Under the pieces are notes generated by a model, which was not told the DNA's origin, searched no databases, and saw only the letters and a list, made by a program, of their open reading frames with translations. 64,000 nucleotides of DNA from Streptomyces sp. NBS 14/10 (lineage in GTDB: Bacteria; Actinomycetota; Actinomycetes; Streptomycetales; Streptomycetaceae), in NCBI RefSeq assembly GCF_002224125.1, contig NZ_NCSM01000035.1, positions 175,893 to 239,892 on the forward strand, read 5' to 3'. This document shows positions 29,575 through 36,737 of the stretch, piece by piece. The position numbers were made by a program, and so were the translations under genes. Within the stretch, counting starts at the first letter, position 1, and every line of letters starts with the position of its first letter.

Positions 29575-29676
29575 GCAGGTACGGTGTGGGGCACTTCGCC
29601 GAGTCACGCCACCGGACGCGAGCGTAACCGGACGCGAGCGTAGGATCCGCTCATCCCATCCGGAGGAGTCCCCGCC

Positions 29677-30219
29677 ATGTCGTCCCAGATCGCGCTGTTG
29701 CGCGGCATCAATGTCAGCGGCCACAACAAGTTCCCGGTGGCCCGGCAGCGCGAGCTGATGCGGGACCTGGGGTTCGACGACGTCACCGTCCACCTCCAGA
29801 CCGGCAACATCGTCTTCGCCGACCCCGGCACCCCGCCCGAGCAGACGGCCCGTACGATCGCCGAGCGCATCACGGCCGACCTCGGGCTGACGGTGCCGGT
29901 GGTCATACGTACCCGCGACGAGCTCGCCGCCGTCGTCGAGGCGAACCCGTACCCCGAGGCCACGGCCGAGCCCAAGACGCTGCATGTGGTGTTCCTGTCG
30001 GCCGCCCCGGCCGCCCCGGCCCCGCTGGACGCCCTGGACCTGGCCTCGTACGCCCCGGAGGAGTGCCGCCTGGCCGGCCGGGAGATCTATCTGCGCACTC
30101 CGGACGGCGCCGGCGGCTCCAAGCTGGCGGCCAAGGTCATGCGGACGCCCCTCGGCGTCACGATGACGGCCCGCAACTGGAATACGGTCACCAAGCTGCT
30201 GGCGCTGGCCGACACCTGA
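29677..30219 (+). CDS. DUF1697 family protein
   Basis: A 180-aa cytoplasmic protein with the family opening IALLRGINVSGHNKFPVARQRELMRDLGF, then VTVHLQTGNIVFAD and the closing TARNWNTVTKLLALA. Members are small alpha/beta proteins of unknown function found in many bacteria, usually as single genes. ATG 29677 has CCGGAGGAG 8 nt upstream. It is divergent from the kinase-like gene and ends 25 bp before the convergent PemK-like gene; no operon partner is evident. Confidence 0.92.
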   Translation: MSSQIALLRGINVSGHNKFPVARQRELMRDLGFDDVTVHLQTGNIVFADPGTPPEQTARTIAERITADLGLTVPVVIRTRDELAAVVEANPYPEATAEPKTLHVVFLSAAPAAPAPLDALDLASYAPEECRLAGREIYLRTPDGAGGSKLAAKVMRTPLGVTMTARNWNTVTKLLALADT

Positions 30220-30244
30220 CCCACCCCAGCCGGCGGCTCGGCGC

Positions 30245-30715
30245 TCAGCTCCAGCCGTACCGCTGCCTCAGCCGGGCCACGACCCGGTCGAAGCGCGGCC
30301 GGTCCAGGGCGCAGGCCTCGCGGCGCATGCCCTCGGGGTGCACCCGCAGCACCCGGTCGAGGTCCACCCACGAGTCGCGTCCGGCCCGGTCCCAGGGCCC
30401 GGCCCCGATGGCCACCCACTCGCGGTCGCCGTCGTGCCGCTTGCTCGACAGCTGTACGGCGAGCAGGGTCCCGCCACGCTCCCGGGCGACGACGAGCACC
30501 GGCCGGTCCTTGCCGCGGCCGTCCATCTCCTCGTACGGCACCCAGGTCCAGACGATCTCCCCGGGGTCCGGGTCGCCGTCCGGGTCCGGCGCGTACTGCG
30601 TGCGCACCCGGCCGACCTGGCGCGGTTGGGCCTCCACCGTGGCGGTGGGTCCGGTGCTGCCCGGCAGCGGGGCGGCGTCGCCGTGTTCGTTGAATGGCGT
30701 GATCACGGCCCACAC
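30245..30715 (-). CDS. PemK/MazF-family toxin-like protein, no visible antitoxin
   Basis: A 156-aa protein. After a 50-residue polar N-terminal region comes the PemK/MazF core: GEIVWTWVPYEEMDGRGKDRPVLVVARERGGTLLAVQLSSK. It then continues with WVAIGAGPWDRAGRDSWVDLDRVLRVHP, covering the usual toxin strands. MazF proteins are ribonucleases. No small antitoxin gene lies on either side: DUF1697 is convergent, and the FUSC gene is divergent. It may be a solitary housekeeping family member rather than a working toxin. GTG 30715 gives MWAVITPF; the second codon run starting at the internal GTG is an alternative start. Confidence 0.8.
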   Translation of the reverse strand: MWAVITPFNEHGDAAPLPGSTGPTATVEAQPRQVGRVRTQYAPDPDGDPDPGEIVWTWVPYEEMDGRGKDRPVLVVARERGGTLLAVQLSSKRHDGDREWVAIGAGPWDRAGRDSWVDLDRVLRVHPEGMRREACALDRPRFDRVVARLRQRYGWS

Positions 30716-30816
30716 GTTAGCCCGTCCGTGGTTTCGCGTGGCGTGTGAGGGTCCGCTCAGGTGGCAAGGCGACGTACTGATGCCTTTGTGACTTCTGATG
30801 CGGGAAGGGGCAGAAG

Positions 30817-32040
30817 GTGCCAGATGTTCTCGACCCGGTGGCGGACCTCGTCAAGCGGCGGAAGGACCCGGTCGTCGTACAGACGCTGCGTTCGACGGCC
30901 GCCGCGACCATCGCGTACGCCGTCGCCCTCCAGCTGAGCAGCGAACCGGCCCCGCTCACCGCACCGCTCACCGCCCTGCTGGTGGTGCAGGTCACCCTCT
31001 ACGCCACCATCACCACCGGCGTCCGCCGGGTGAACTCCGTGGTCGTCGGCGTGATCATCGCGATCGGGTTCAGCGCGCTGGTGGGGCTGACCTGGTGGAG
31101 CCTGGGGCTGATCATCCTGGTCGCGCTGACGGTCGGCCATTTCGTACGGGTGAGCGAGTTCACCGTCGAGGTGGCGATCAGCGCCATGCTGGTCCTCGGC
31201 GTGACCCGGGTCGCGAACACGGCCTGGGACCGGATTCTGGAGACGCTCATCGGCGCCGGGGTGGGGCTGGCCTTCAACCTCTTGTTCGCCCCGCCGGTGT
31301 GGGTCGAGACGGCCGGCGAGTCCATCGAGGACCTGGCCCGCCGGATGCGCCGGCTGCTGCTGCACATCGGCGAAGAGCTGGGCGGCCACACCCCCGTCGA
31401 ACGCGCCGCCGCCCGGCTCCACGAGGCCCGCCGCCTCGACCAGGACATCGCCCAGGTGGACGCCGCCCTCCGGCAGGCGGAGGACAGCGTGCGGCTCAAC
31501 CCCCGCGTCAAGGAGGGGCTGCTCTACCGCGTCGTACTGCGCACCGGCCTGGACACCCTGGAGATCTGCATGGTCGTGCTGCGCGTCCTGGCCCGCACCC
31601 TGACCGACCTCGCCAAGAAGCGCATGGACGAACCCCTCTTCCCGCCCGATGTGGCGGCCGCCCTGGAAGACCTCTTCGTCCACCTCGCCTCGGCCGTCGA
31701 GAGCTTCGCGGTCCTGGTCACCACCCAGGTCAGCGCCAACGCCGAGGAGGCCGAGTCGCGGCTGGCCAACGAGCTCGCCAAGGCCCATTCGAGCCGCGAC
31801 GAGGCCGCCGAGGCACTGCTCCAGCGCGTCCAGCAGCATCCGCGCCAGTGGCAGCTCCACGGGGCCCTGCTCGCCGAGATCGACCGGATCCTCGACGAGT
31901 TGGACATGGAGCAGCGCTCCATGCGTCTGATGGAAGAACTCGACCGCAGCGCCCGCGAGCAGCGCGAACGCTACCCCTTCCTAAGCAAGATCCAGCGCTG
32001 GATCCGCGGTGACCGCACGGAGAACCAACGCACGGCCTGA
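30817..32040 (+). CDS. FUSC/aromatic acid exporter-like membrane protein
   Basis: A 407-aa protein. Residues about 20-165 contain five to six hydrophobic segments in the FUSC/ArAE pattern (TIAYAVALQLSSEPAPLTAPLTALLVVQVTLYATI, then VVVGVIIAIGFSALVGL and LGLIILVALTVGHFV). The remaining 240 residues are soluble, charged and helical, probably coiled-coil (AARLHEARRLDQDIAQVDAALRQAED). This matches actinobacterial aromatic acid exporter-family proteins, about half the size of YccS-type members. Substrate unknown. GTG 30817 is favoured by the GGGGCAGAAG just upstream. It precedes the RNA ligase gene in the same direction but with a 104-bp gap. Confidence 0.85.
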   Translation: MPDVLDPVADLVKRRKDPVVVQTLRSTAAATIAYAVALQLSSEPAPLTAPLTALLVVQVTLYATITTGVRRVNSVVVGVIIAIGFSALVGLTWWSLGLIILVALTVGHFVRVSEFTVEVAISAMLVLGVTRVANTAWDRILETLIGAGVGLAFNLLFAPPVWVETAGESIEDLARRMRRLLLHIGEELGGHTPVERAAARLHEARRLDQDIAQVDAALRQAEDSVRLNPRVKEGLLYRVVLRTGLDTLEICMVVLRVLARTLTDLAKKRMDEPLFPPDVAAALEDLFVHLASAVESFAVLVTTQVSANAEEAESRLANELAKAHSSRDEAAEALLQRVQQHPRQWQLHGALLAEIDRILDELDMEQRSMRLMEELDRSAREQRERYPFLSKIQRWIRGDRTENQRTA

Positions 32041-32102
32041 CTACGTCCCCTTCGTCCCCGCCGCCGCAAATTCGGTGGCCACCCCGCTCGTCCGCGCCCC
32101 AC

Positions 32103-32119
32103 AGTGGTGGCACACCACT
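32103..32119. promoter_or_regulatory. Inverted repeat upstream of the RNA ligase
   Basis: AGTGGTG (32103-32109) and CACCACT (32113-32119) are perfect inverse complements separated by GCA, 26 bp before the ligase start. It could be an operator or a 5'-leader hairpin. Confidence 0.5.
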
Positions 32120-32144
32120 GAACGAGGGACGGGGGGTCCCAAGC

Positions 32145-33221
32145 ATGTCGACGCTGCGGGTCACCGCTGAGCGGCTGACCATTCATGAGCACCCGAACGC
32201 CGACGCACTGGAACTGGCGCAGGTGGGTCTTTACCGGGCCGTGGTGGCCAAGGGGGCCTTCCGGTCGGGCGAATTCGCCGTATACGTACCGGAGCAGGCC
32301 GTACTGCCCGATGAGCTGATCGCCGAGCTGGGGCTGACTGGGAGGCTGGCGGGGGCCGCGCACAACCGGGTCAAGGCGATCCGGCTGCGCGGGGAGCTGT
32401 CACAGGGGCTGGTGTGCCGACCGCGGGCGCTGGCCGGGGTGGACCTGGAGCGGGCGGCGCGGGAGGGCGAGGACTTCGCCGAACGGCTCGGGATCGTCAA
32501 GTGGGTGCCGCCGGTGCCGATCGCGATGAGCGGACAGGTGGAGCCCGCGCCGGATCTGATGCCCTGGATCGACATCGAGAACCTCAAGCGCTACCCGGAC
32601 GTGTTCGAGGACGGCGAGCCCGTCGCGGTCACCGAGAAGCTGCACGGTACGGCCTGCTGTCTGACGTACGTCGCGGACGGCGGGGAGGTGCGGGTGACGT
32701 CGAAGGGGCTGGGGGCGCAGCGGCTGGCGCTGGTGGAGGACGAGAAGAACCTGTACTGGCGGGCCGTACGCGGCCACGGCGTGCCCGTGATGGCGGCCCG
32801 GGTGGCCGCCGAGCTGGGTGCGGCGCGGGTCGGGATCTTCGGCGAGGTGTACGGGGGCGGGGTGCAGGACCTCGGGTACGGGGCCGACAGTCGGCGCGGG
32901 GTGCCCGGGTACGCGGTGTTCGACATCGCGGTGGACGTCGGCGGGCGGTCGCGCTGGCTGGATCCGGAGGAGCTGGCGAAGGTGCTGGACGGCGGGCTGC
33001 CCGTGGTGCCGACGCTGTACACCGGGCCGTACGACGCCGGGCGGGTGCTGGAGCTGGCCGAGGGCCGCGAGACCGTCTCCGGAAGCGGGGTGCACATCCG
33101 GGAGGGGGTGGTGGTCCGGGCGGCGAGCGAGCGGCACAGCTCCGTGCTCGGCGGACGGGCCATCGCCAAGGTGGTCAGTGGTGCGTATCTGACGCGCAAG
33201 GGCGGCACTGAGTACGAGTAG
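32145..33221 (+). CDS. RNA ligase, DraRnl/Rnl5 family
   Basis: A 358-aa ATP-dependent RNA ligase of the Deinococcus DRB0094 (DraRnl) type, which seals 3'-OH/5'-phosphate RNA nicks in duplexes. The N-terminal OB-like module (about 1-120; LRVTAERLTIHEHPNADALELAQVG) is characteristic. Nucleotidyltransferase motif I is EKLHGTA with Lys165 as the AMP acceptor. Motif III is in IFGEVYGGGVQDLGYG, motif IV REGVVVRA, motif V AIAKVV. All catalytic positions look intact. ATG 32145 lies after GAGGGACGGGGGG. It faces the minus-strand group of tRNA-like RNAs, the protein at 33726 and an ADP-ribosylglycohydrolase, suggesting the RNAs or tRNAs as substrates (inference). Confidence 0.92.
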   Translation: MSTLRVTAERLTIHEHPNADALELAQVGLYRAVVAKGAFRSGEFAVYVPEQAVLPDELIAELGLTGRLAGAAHNRVKAIRLRGELSQGLVCRPRALAGVDLERAAREGEDFAERLGIVKWVPPVPIAMSGQVEPAPDLMPWIDIENLKRYPDVFEDGEPVAVTEKLHGTACCLTYVADGGEVRVTSKGLGAQRLALVEDEKNLYWRAVRGHGVPVMAARVAAELGAARVGIFGEVYGGGVQDLGYGADSRRGVPGYAVFDIAVDVGGRSRWLDPEELAKVLDGGLPVVPTLYTGPYDAGRVLELAEGRETVSGSGVHIREGVVVRAASERHSSVLGGRAIAKVVSGAYLTRKGGTEYE

Positions 33222-33418
33222 GGGGTTGGGGGTACGGGTGACGGCCGAGGTCGACCGGGGCGCCGGGGCCTCGGCCTCCGCCCTGGCCTACTGGCCTACT
33301 GGCGCTACGGCATGGTCCGTCCATGCGGAGCGGGCCCGGGGGCGTAGCCTGCCCCCGAGCCCCGTGATGCCGCCCAATTGCGCACGCCGGATCGGTTGAG
33401 AGCACGGGTCAGTCTGAT

Positions 33419-33491
33419 GTCGTCGTGTTCTGCCTTTGAACTACCGCGCATCGAAGCTGCACGGGCCGGACTTGAACCGGCATCCGACGAC
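33419..33491 (-). ncRNA. Circularly permuted tRNA-like RNA, element 2
   Basis: Read on the minus strand: anticodon-stem 3' strand GTCGTCG (33491-33485), variable GAT, T-arm GCCGG-TTCAAGT-CCGGC (33481-33465). Next come the 3' acceptor strand CCGTGCA (33464-33458), a 7-nt linker (33457-33451) and the 5' acceptor strand TGCGCGG (33450-33444). Then TA, a D-arm with stem GTTC/GAAC and loop AAAGGCA, A26, and anticodon-stem 5' strand CGACGAC (33425-33419). All four stems pair (7 bp acceptor with one G-T, 4 bp D, 7 bp anticodon, 5 bp T). T54, T55, C56, A58 and the D-loop GG are canonical. The order is permuted relative to a normal tRNA, so there is no anticodon loop. Confidence 0.8.
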
Positions 33492-33562
33492 TGGGGCCCG
33501 GGCCCGGTCGATCCGGCGATCGGCGGCGAATGCTGAGTCTGGAGCGAGAGTCTGAGATTGAT

Positions 33563-33645
33563 GCGGTCTGCCTCTGCCTGACTTGGGCTATCCCGGCCCG
33601 TGGGTGAGCGCCGGGAGGAGGATTTGAACCTCCACTGACAACCGC
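33563..33645 (-). ncRNA. Circularly permuted tRNA-like RNA, element 1
   Basis: On the minus strand: anticodon-stem 3' strand GCGGTT (33645-33640), variable GTCAGT, T-arm GGAGG-TTCAAAT-CCTCC (33633-33617). Next come the 3' acceptor strand TCCCGGC (33616-33610), a 12-nt linker (33609-33598) and the 5' acceptor strand GCCGGGA (33597-33591). Then TA, a D-arm with stem GCC/GGC and GG in the loop, A26, and anticodon-stem 5' strand GACCGC (33568-33563). The acceptor stem is a perfect 7 bp. Sequence differs from element 2 at nearly every stem position while the fold is kept, which is compensatory evidence. Both end in ATCA...CAGACT. A small hairpin (33507-33524) lies in the linker between the two elements. 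Confidence 0.82.
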
Positions 33646-33688
33646 GCCGTCACGACAAGCTTCAGCTTCAGCTTGCGCTCCTCGCGCA

Positions 33689-33714
33689 CCCCGCCCGCGC
33701 TCGGGCGGACGGGG
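33689..33714 (-). terminator. Hairpin between the 33726 gene and the tRNA-like RNAs
   Basis: The stem ccgcccg (33691-33697) pairs with cgggcgg (33702-33708), with outer CCCC/GGGG pairing possible. No T-tract. It could attenuate the gene, or separate the mRNA from the RNA part by processing. A triple CAGCTT repeat lies next to it (33660-33675). Confidence 0.5.
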
Positions 33715-33725
33715 AGTTCATCACG

Positions 33726-34457
33726 CTACCCGAAGAGGTAGCCGAAGACCACGTCGCCGACGCGCTGGTCGGCGGCCTCCGCGCCGTTCGCCTCCTCGCG
33801 GGCGAACTTGACCGCCTGCTGGAGCTTTTCCACGCGGTCCAGCAGCTCATTGACGCGGCGGGCCGGCAGGGCGCCGGAGAACTTGACGGTGGTCCAGTAG
33901 CCGACCGGAATGTCCTCGTAGTAGACCTCGACCTGCGCCGGGTGCTTGTCCGTGGCCTCCGCCTTGACGTGGTTGCGGGGCACCTTCTTTGTGCGGACGG
34001 TGCGGACCGGGTCGGTCTTCCAGGAGTCCGTGGAGGGGTCCAGCGACCAGGACTCGGCGGCGTCGAGCACCGGGAGCTTGCGGACGAGGGCGTTGAGGTC
34101 GGTCAGCTGCTTCTCGAGGAAGAGGAGATAGGAGACCGGGACGTCACGCAGCAGGGTGCGGCCCTCGACCGTCACATCCGCCCTCGCCGTGCAGTTCGAC
34201 CAGTCCTTGGTGGCGGTGACGTCGAAGAGCCGGGTGAGGACGGCCGCGGTGTCGCGGAGCACGTCCTCGGCCTTGACCTGCACCCGGGTCGACTCGGGCG
34301 GCAGCTGCTCGCCTTCCTCGTCCTTGGGCTGGTACGTACGGGATATACCGGCCAGCAGGGCCGGCTTCTGAAGACCGTGGTGGGCAGCCGTCAGGTCCTG
34401 CTGCGACTTGGACTTGACGCCTTTCTCCACGGCGATGATCTGATTGAGTTTCGCCAC
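33726..34457 (-). CDS. Conserved protein of unknown function linked to the tRNA-like RNAs
   Basis: A 243-aa soluble protein I do not recognise as a named enzyme; it appears to be a conserved actinobacterial family. It begins MAKLNQIIAVEKGVKSKSQQDLTAAHHGLQKP. The middle is rich in charged residues with KKVPRNHVKAEATDKHPAQVEVYYEDIPVGYWTTVKFSG. The C-terminus is helical (RVNELLDRVEKLQQAVKFAREEANGAEAADQ). No signal peptide, membrane segment or metal motif is evident. The basic central segment (KTDPVRTVRTKKVPRNHVK) could bind RNA. The tRNA-like RNAs start 80 bp after its stop on the same strand, and the ADP-ribosylglycohydrolase ends 71 bp upstream, so an operon is plausible. ATG 34457 begins right after a GTTAACGTGCGGGTGTGGCGAAAC-like leader. 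Confidence 0.8.
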   Translation of the reverse strand: MAKLNQIIAVEKGVKSKSQQDLTAAHHGLQKPALLAGISRTYQPKDEEGEQLPPESTRVQVKAEDVLRDTAAVLTRLFDVTATKDWSNCTARADVTVEGRTLLRDVPVSYLLFLEKQLTDLNALVRKLPVLDAAESWSLDPSTDSWKTDPVRTVRTKKVPRNHVKAEATDKHPAQVEVYYEDIPVGYWTTVKFSGALPARRVNELLDRVEKLQQAVKFAREEANGAEAADQRVGDVVFGYLFG

Positions 34458-34528
34458 ACCCGCACGTTAACAGGCGGGTGTGACAGCGATCGAACGAATT
34501 GTTCGACGGCCCAGGCGGCCCAGGCGGC

Positions 34529-35734
34529 TCAGTAGAGGGGGTAACGGGAGCGCGGGAAGACCATGCCGTCGAACTCGTACATCTCGATCGACTGGTGGAA
34601 CACGGAGGAGAAGTCGTCGGCGAGTTCGGCGATGGTGCCCCGGCCCTCGATCTGCGTCAGCCACATCGGGGGCAGCCGGAGGTCGCCGTAGTGGGCGCCG
34701 AGCAGATTGCCGCAGATGGAGCCCGTCGAATCGCTGTCGCCCGAGTGGTTGACGGACAGCAGCATGGCCTTCTGGAAGGGGGTACGCCGCCACTTGGGGT
34801 CGTAGCCGGTCCCGCCGCCCTTGCTGTAGAGGGAGCGCCGCGGCGCCGTATGGGCCAGGGCGCAGTAGACCGCGATGGCCAGGGCCTCCTCGGCGACCCA
34901 ACCGCCGCCGAGCGATTCGGTCTTCTCCGGGGTGGGCTCGCCCTGCGCGGCCAGGTCGACGGCCTTGCGCAGCGCGGCGCTCGTCTCCTCGTGTCCCGGA
35001 TAGCGGCCGAGCAGTTCCAGGGTGCGGAGGACGGCGCCCTCCAGGGAGTCGCCGTCGAGGATAAGGGCGATGATCGCGGCCAGGGCGCCGGCGGCGTAGT
35101 AGCCGGTGGGGTGGCCATGGGTGATCTGGGCGCAGCGGGCGGCGAATTCGAACGACTCGCGGGCGCCCGTGCCGATGAGGCCGAAGGGGGCGGAGCGCAT
35201 CACCGTGCCGCAGCCCTTGGAGTTGGTGTTCACCGGGCCGGGGGTGCCGTCGAGCGGGTCGGAGGACGAGGGGATGTGCTCCTGGGCGAGGCCGGACAGG
35301 CAGGCGCCGCCGGGGGCGCGGCGGACGTACAGCCACTGCTGCTCGCGCAGCCAGCCGGAGCGGACCAGGTCCTGGTCCTGCCGCGGGGGCGGCGGCGCGG
35401 GGTGGTTCTGGGTGTCGAGCCAGCGCAGATAGGAGTGGCGCACGATGGCGATCTCGGCGCCGCCGATGCCCTTGGCCGTGGACCTGGCGCAGGCCCGTAT
35501 CATCCCCTCGGCGGTGAACATGGTCATCTGGGTGTCGTCGGTGATCCGGCCGATGACGCCATCCGAGTCCGGGACGAGAGCGGTGATCCCCTCCGGCCCG
35601 TAGGTCTCGCGGATCCTGTCCAGGGACAGGAACTCGATCGGGTTGCCCAGTGCGTCGCCGATCGCGCCCCCGAGGAAGCAGCCGCGGATACGGGCCCGCC
35701 TGGCGGCCGTTTCGTCCCATGACTCGCGGATCAT
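34529..35734 (-). CDS. ADP-ribosylglycohydrolase (DraG/ARH family)
   Basis: A 401-aa hydrolase that removes ADP-ribose from proteins or small molecules. The family metal-binding motifs are complete: GCFLGGAIGDALGNPIEF near residue 17, the acidic GRITDDTQMTMFTAEG (DDTxM), and the late NHSGDSDSTGSICGNLLGAHYG supplying the second Mg site. It therefore looks active. ATG 35734 (MIRESWDETAARR) has GGAGGAG 8 nt upstream; the long open frame before it is not coding. It is first in the minus-strand group that continues with the 33726 protein and the tRNA-like RNAs. ADP-ribosyl removal beside an RNA ligase recalls RNA-repair and RNA-modification operons; the substrate here is unknown. Confidence 0.92.
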   Translation of the reverse strand: MIRESWDETAARRARIRGCFLGGAIGDALGNPIEFLSLDRIRETYGPEGITALVPDSDGVIGRITDDTQMTMFTAEGMIRACARSTAKGIGGAEIAIVRHSYLRWLDTQNHPAPPPPRQDQDLVRSGWLREQQWLYVRRAPGGACLSGLAQEHIPSSSDPLDGTPGPVNTNSKGCGTVMRSAPFGLIGTGARESFEFAARCAQITHGHPTGYYAAGALAAIIALILDGDSLEGAVLRTLELLGRYPGHEETSAALRKAVDLAAQGEPTPEKTESLGGGWVAEEALAIAVYCALAHTAPRRSLYSKGGGTGYDPKWRRTPFQKAMLLSVNHSGDSDSTGSICGNLLGAHYGDLRLPPMWLTQIEGRGTIAELADDFSSVFHQSIEMYEFDGMVFPRSRYPLY

Positions 35735-35863
35735 CGCGCGGCTCCTCCGTACCCCGGTCGTCGCCCAGGCGTGTGTGCTGGCATGCCCGGCCATGCTCCC
35801 AGACCACGGATGCCGGACCTCGCCGGGGTGCGGCGTTAGATTCGTAGTGGGAGATGGTGCGCC

Positions 35864-36196
35864 ATGCCGAGCCGACTGATCCGTACGGGCGACGAGCCGC
35901 TGCACGCGCGCAGCCCGCTGCGTATGCGGTGTGCGCTGGTCCTGTGGGGGCTGGCCTGGACCGTCGCGGGCACGGTGGCCTTCTGGCTGGTCCACCGGCC
36001 CGGCTGGGCGGCCGCCTGCGGGGTACTCGCCGCCGTCACCCTCACCGATCTGGTCCTGGTCGTCCGGCACATCCGGCAGGGGCCGCACTACCAGCCCGGC
36101 CGGGATGTGCCGCCGTACGCGCCGGTGCGCGGCCCGTATCCGACGGGCCCGCGGGGGCCGAGGCTCAGCCGTTTTCGCCGAAGCGCGCGGCCTTGA
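35864..36196 (+). CDS. DUF6343-like small membrane protein
   Basis: A 110-aa protein typical of Streptomyces. The N-terminal RTGDEPLHARSPLRMRCALVLWGLAWTVAG carries the family signature SPLRxR. Two hydrophobic segments (about 23-43 and 48-68) are followed by a Pro/Gly/Arg-rich tail (GPHYQPGRDVPPYAPVRGPYPTGPRGP). Function unknown. ATG 35864 gives the family start. It lies divergent from the ADP-ribosylglycohydrolase, and its 3' end overlaps the convergent TPR gene by 32 bp. Confidence 0.85.
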   Translation: MPSRLIRTGDEPLHARSPLRMRCALVLWGLAWTVAGTVAFWLVHRPGWAAACGVLAAVTLTDLVLVVRHIRQGPHYQPGRDVPPYAPVRGPYPTGPRGPRLSRFRRSARP

Positions 36197-36533
36197 CGAA
36201 GTCCGGGCGCGGGTCGAGGGCCGCCGCCAGGCGGAAGTGGCGGGTGGCCTCGGCGGGGCGGTTGGCGCGCTGCAGGGTGCGGCCGAGGGCGAAGTGGGCG
36301 AACGCGTTGTCCGGTTCGCGCTCCAGGACGAGCTGGAACTCCAGCTCCGCCGCTCGCAGCTGCGCCGCGCCGAAGAAGGCGCGCGCCCGCAGCAGCCGGG
36401 CCGCGGTGTTCTCGGGGTGGGCGGTGATGACCGAGTCGAGCAGCTTCACCGCGCCGCGCGGGTCGCGGGCGGCCAGCAGCTGCTCGGCGGCGCGGTAGTC
36501 GATGACATGGGTCTCGGGCGTGGGCTCGGGCAC
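36165..36533 (-). CDS. Small tetratricopeptide-repeat protein
   Basis: A 122-aa protein with about three TPR-like helix pairs (AEQLLAARDPRGAVKLLDSVITAHPENTAARLLRARAFFGAAQL, then AELEFQLVLEREPDNAFAHFALGRTLQRANRPAEATRHF). It should act as a protein-interaction scaffold in the cytoplasm; the partner is unknown. The GTG start at 36533 gives MPEPTPETHV, with GGAAGGAAACGGTT immediately upstream. Conserved in this position near coaE in Streptomyces, as far as I recall. Convergent overlap of 32 bp with the DUF6343 gene. Confidence 0.88.
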   Translation of the reverse strand: MPEPTPETHVIDYRAAEQLLAARDPRGAVKLLDSVITAHPENTAARLLRARAFFGAAQLRAAELEFQLVLEREPDNAFAHFALGRTLQRANRPAEATRHFRLAAALDPRPDFVKAARFGENG

Positions 36534-36737
36534 AACCGTTTCCTTCCCGGAACGCGCTGACGATCACCGTCGGCGCGCGCTGGTCGTCGGACGAGTCGTC
36601 GTCGTACGAGTTGTCGTCGGTACGGGCAGTCGTCGGCACGGGTGATCGTTGTTACGCGCTACACAACAATGGCGCCATACGGCGCATTCCCGCCAGAGCC
36701 CGGGCGCGACCGCACCGCGGTGTCGGTCAGCCCTCGA

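Noticed and set aside
30245..30715. A complete toxin-antitoxin module
   Set aside because: No antitoxin frame with start and SD is present within 300 bp on either side.
33419..33645. Two ordinary tRNA genes on the minus strand
   Set aside because: The T-arms are followed at once by the acceptor 3' strand and then by a 5' acceptor strand and D-arm; no anticodon loop can be formed in normal order. The permuted fold explains every stem.
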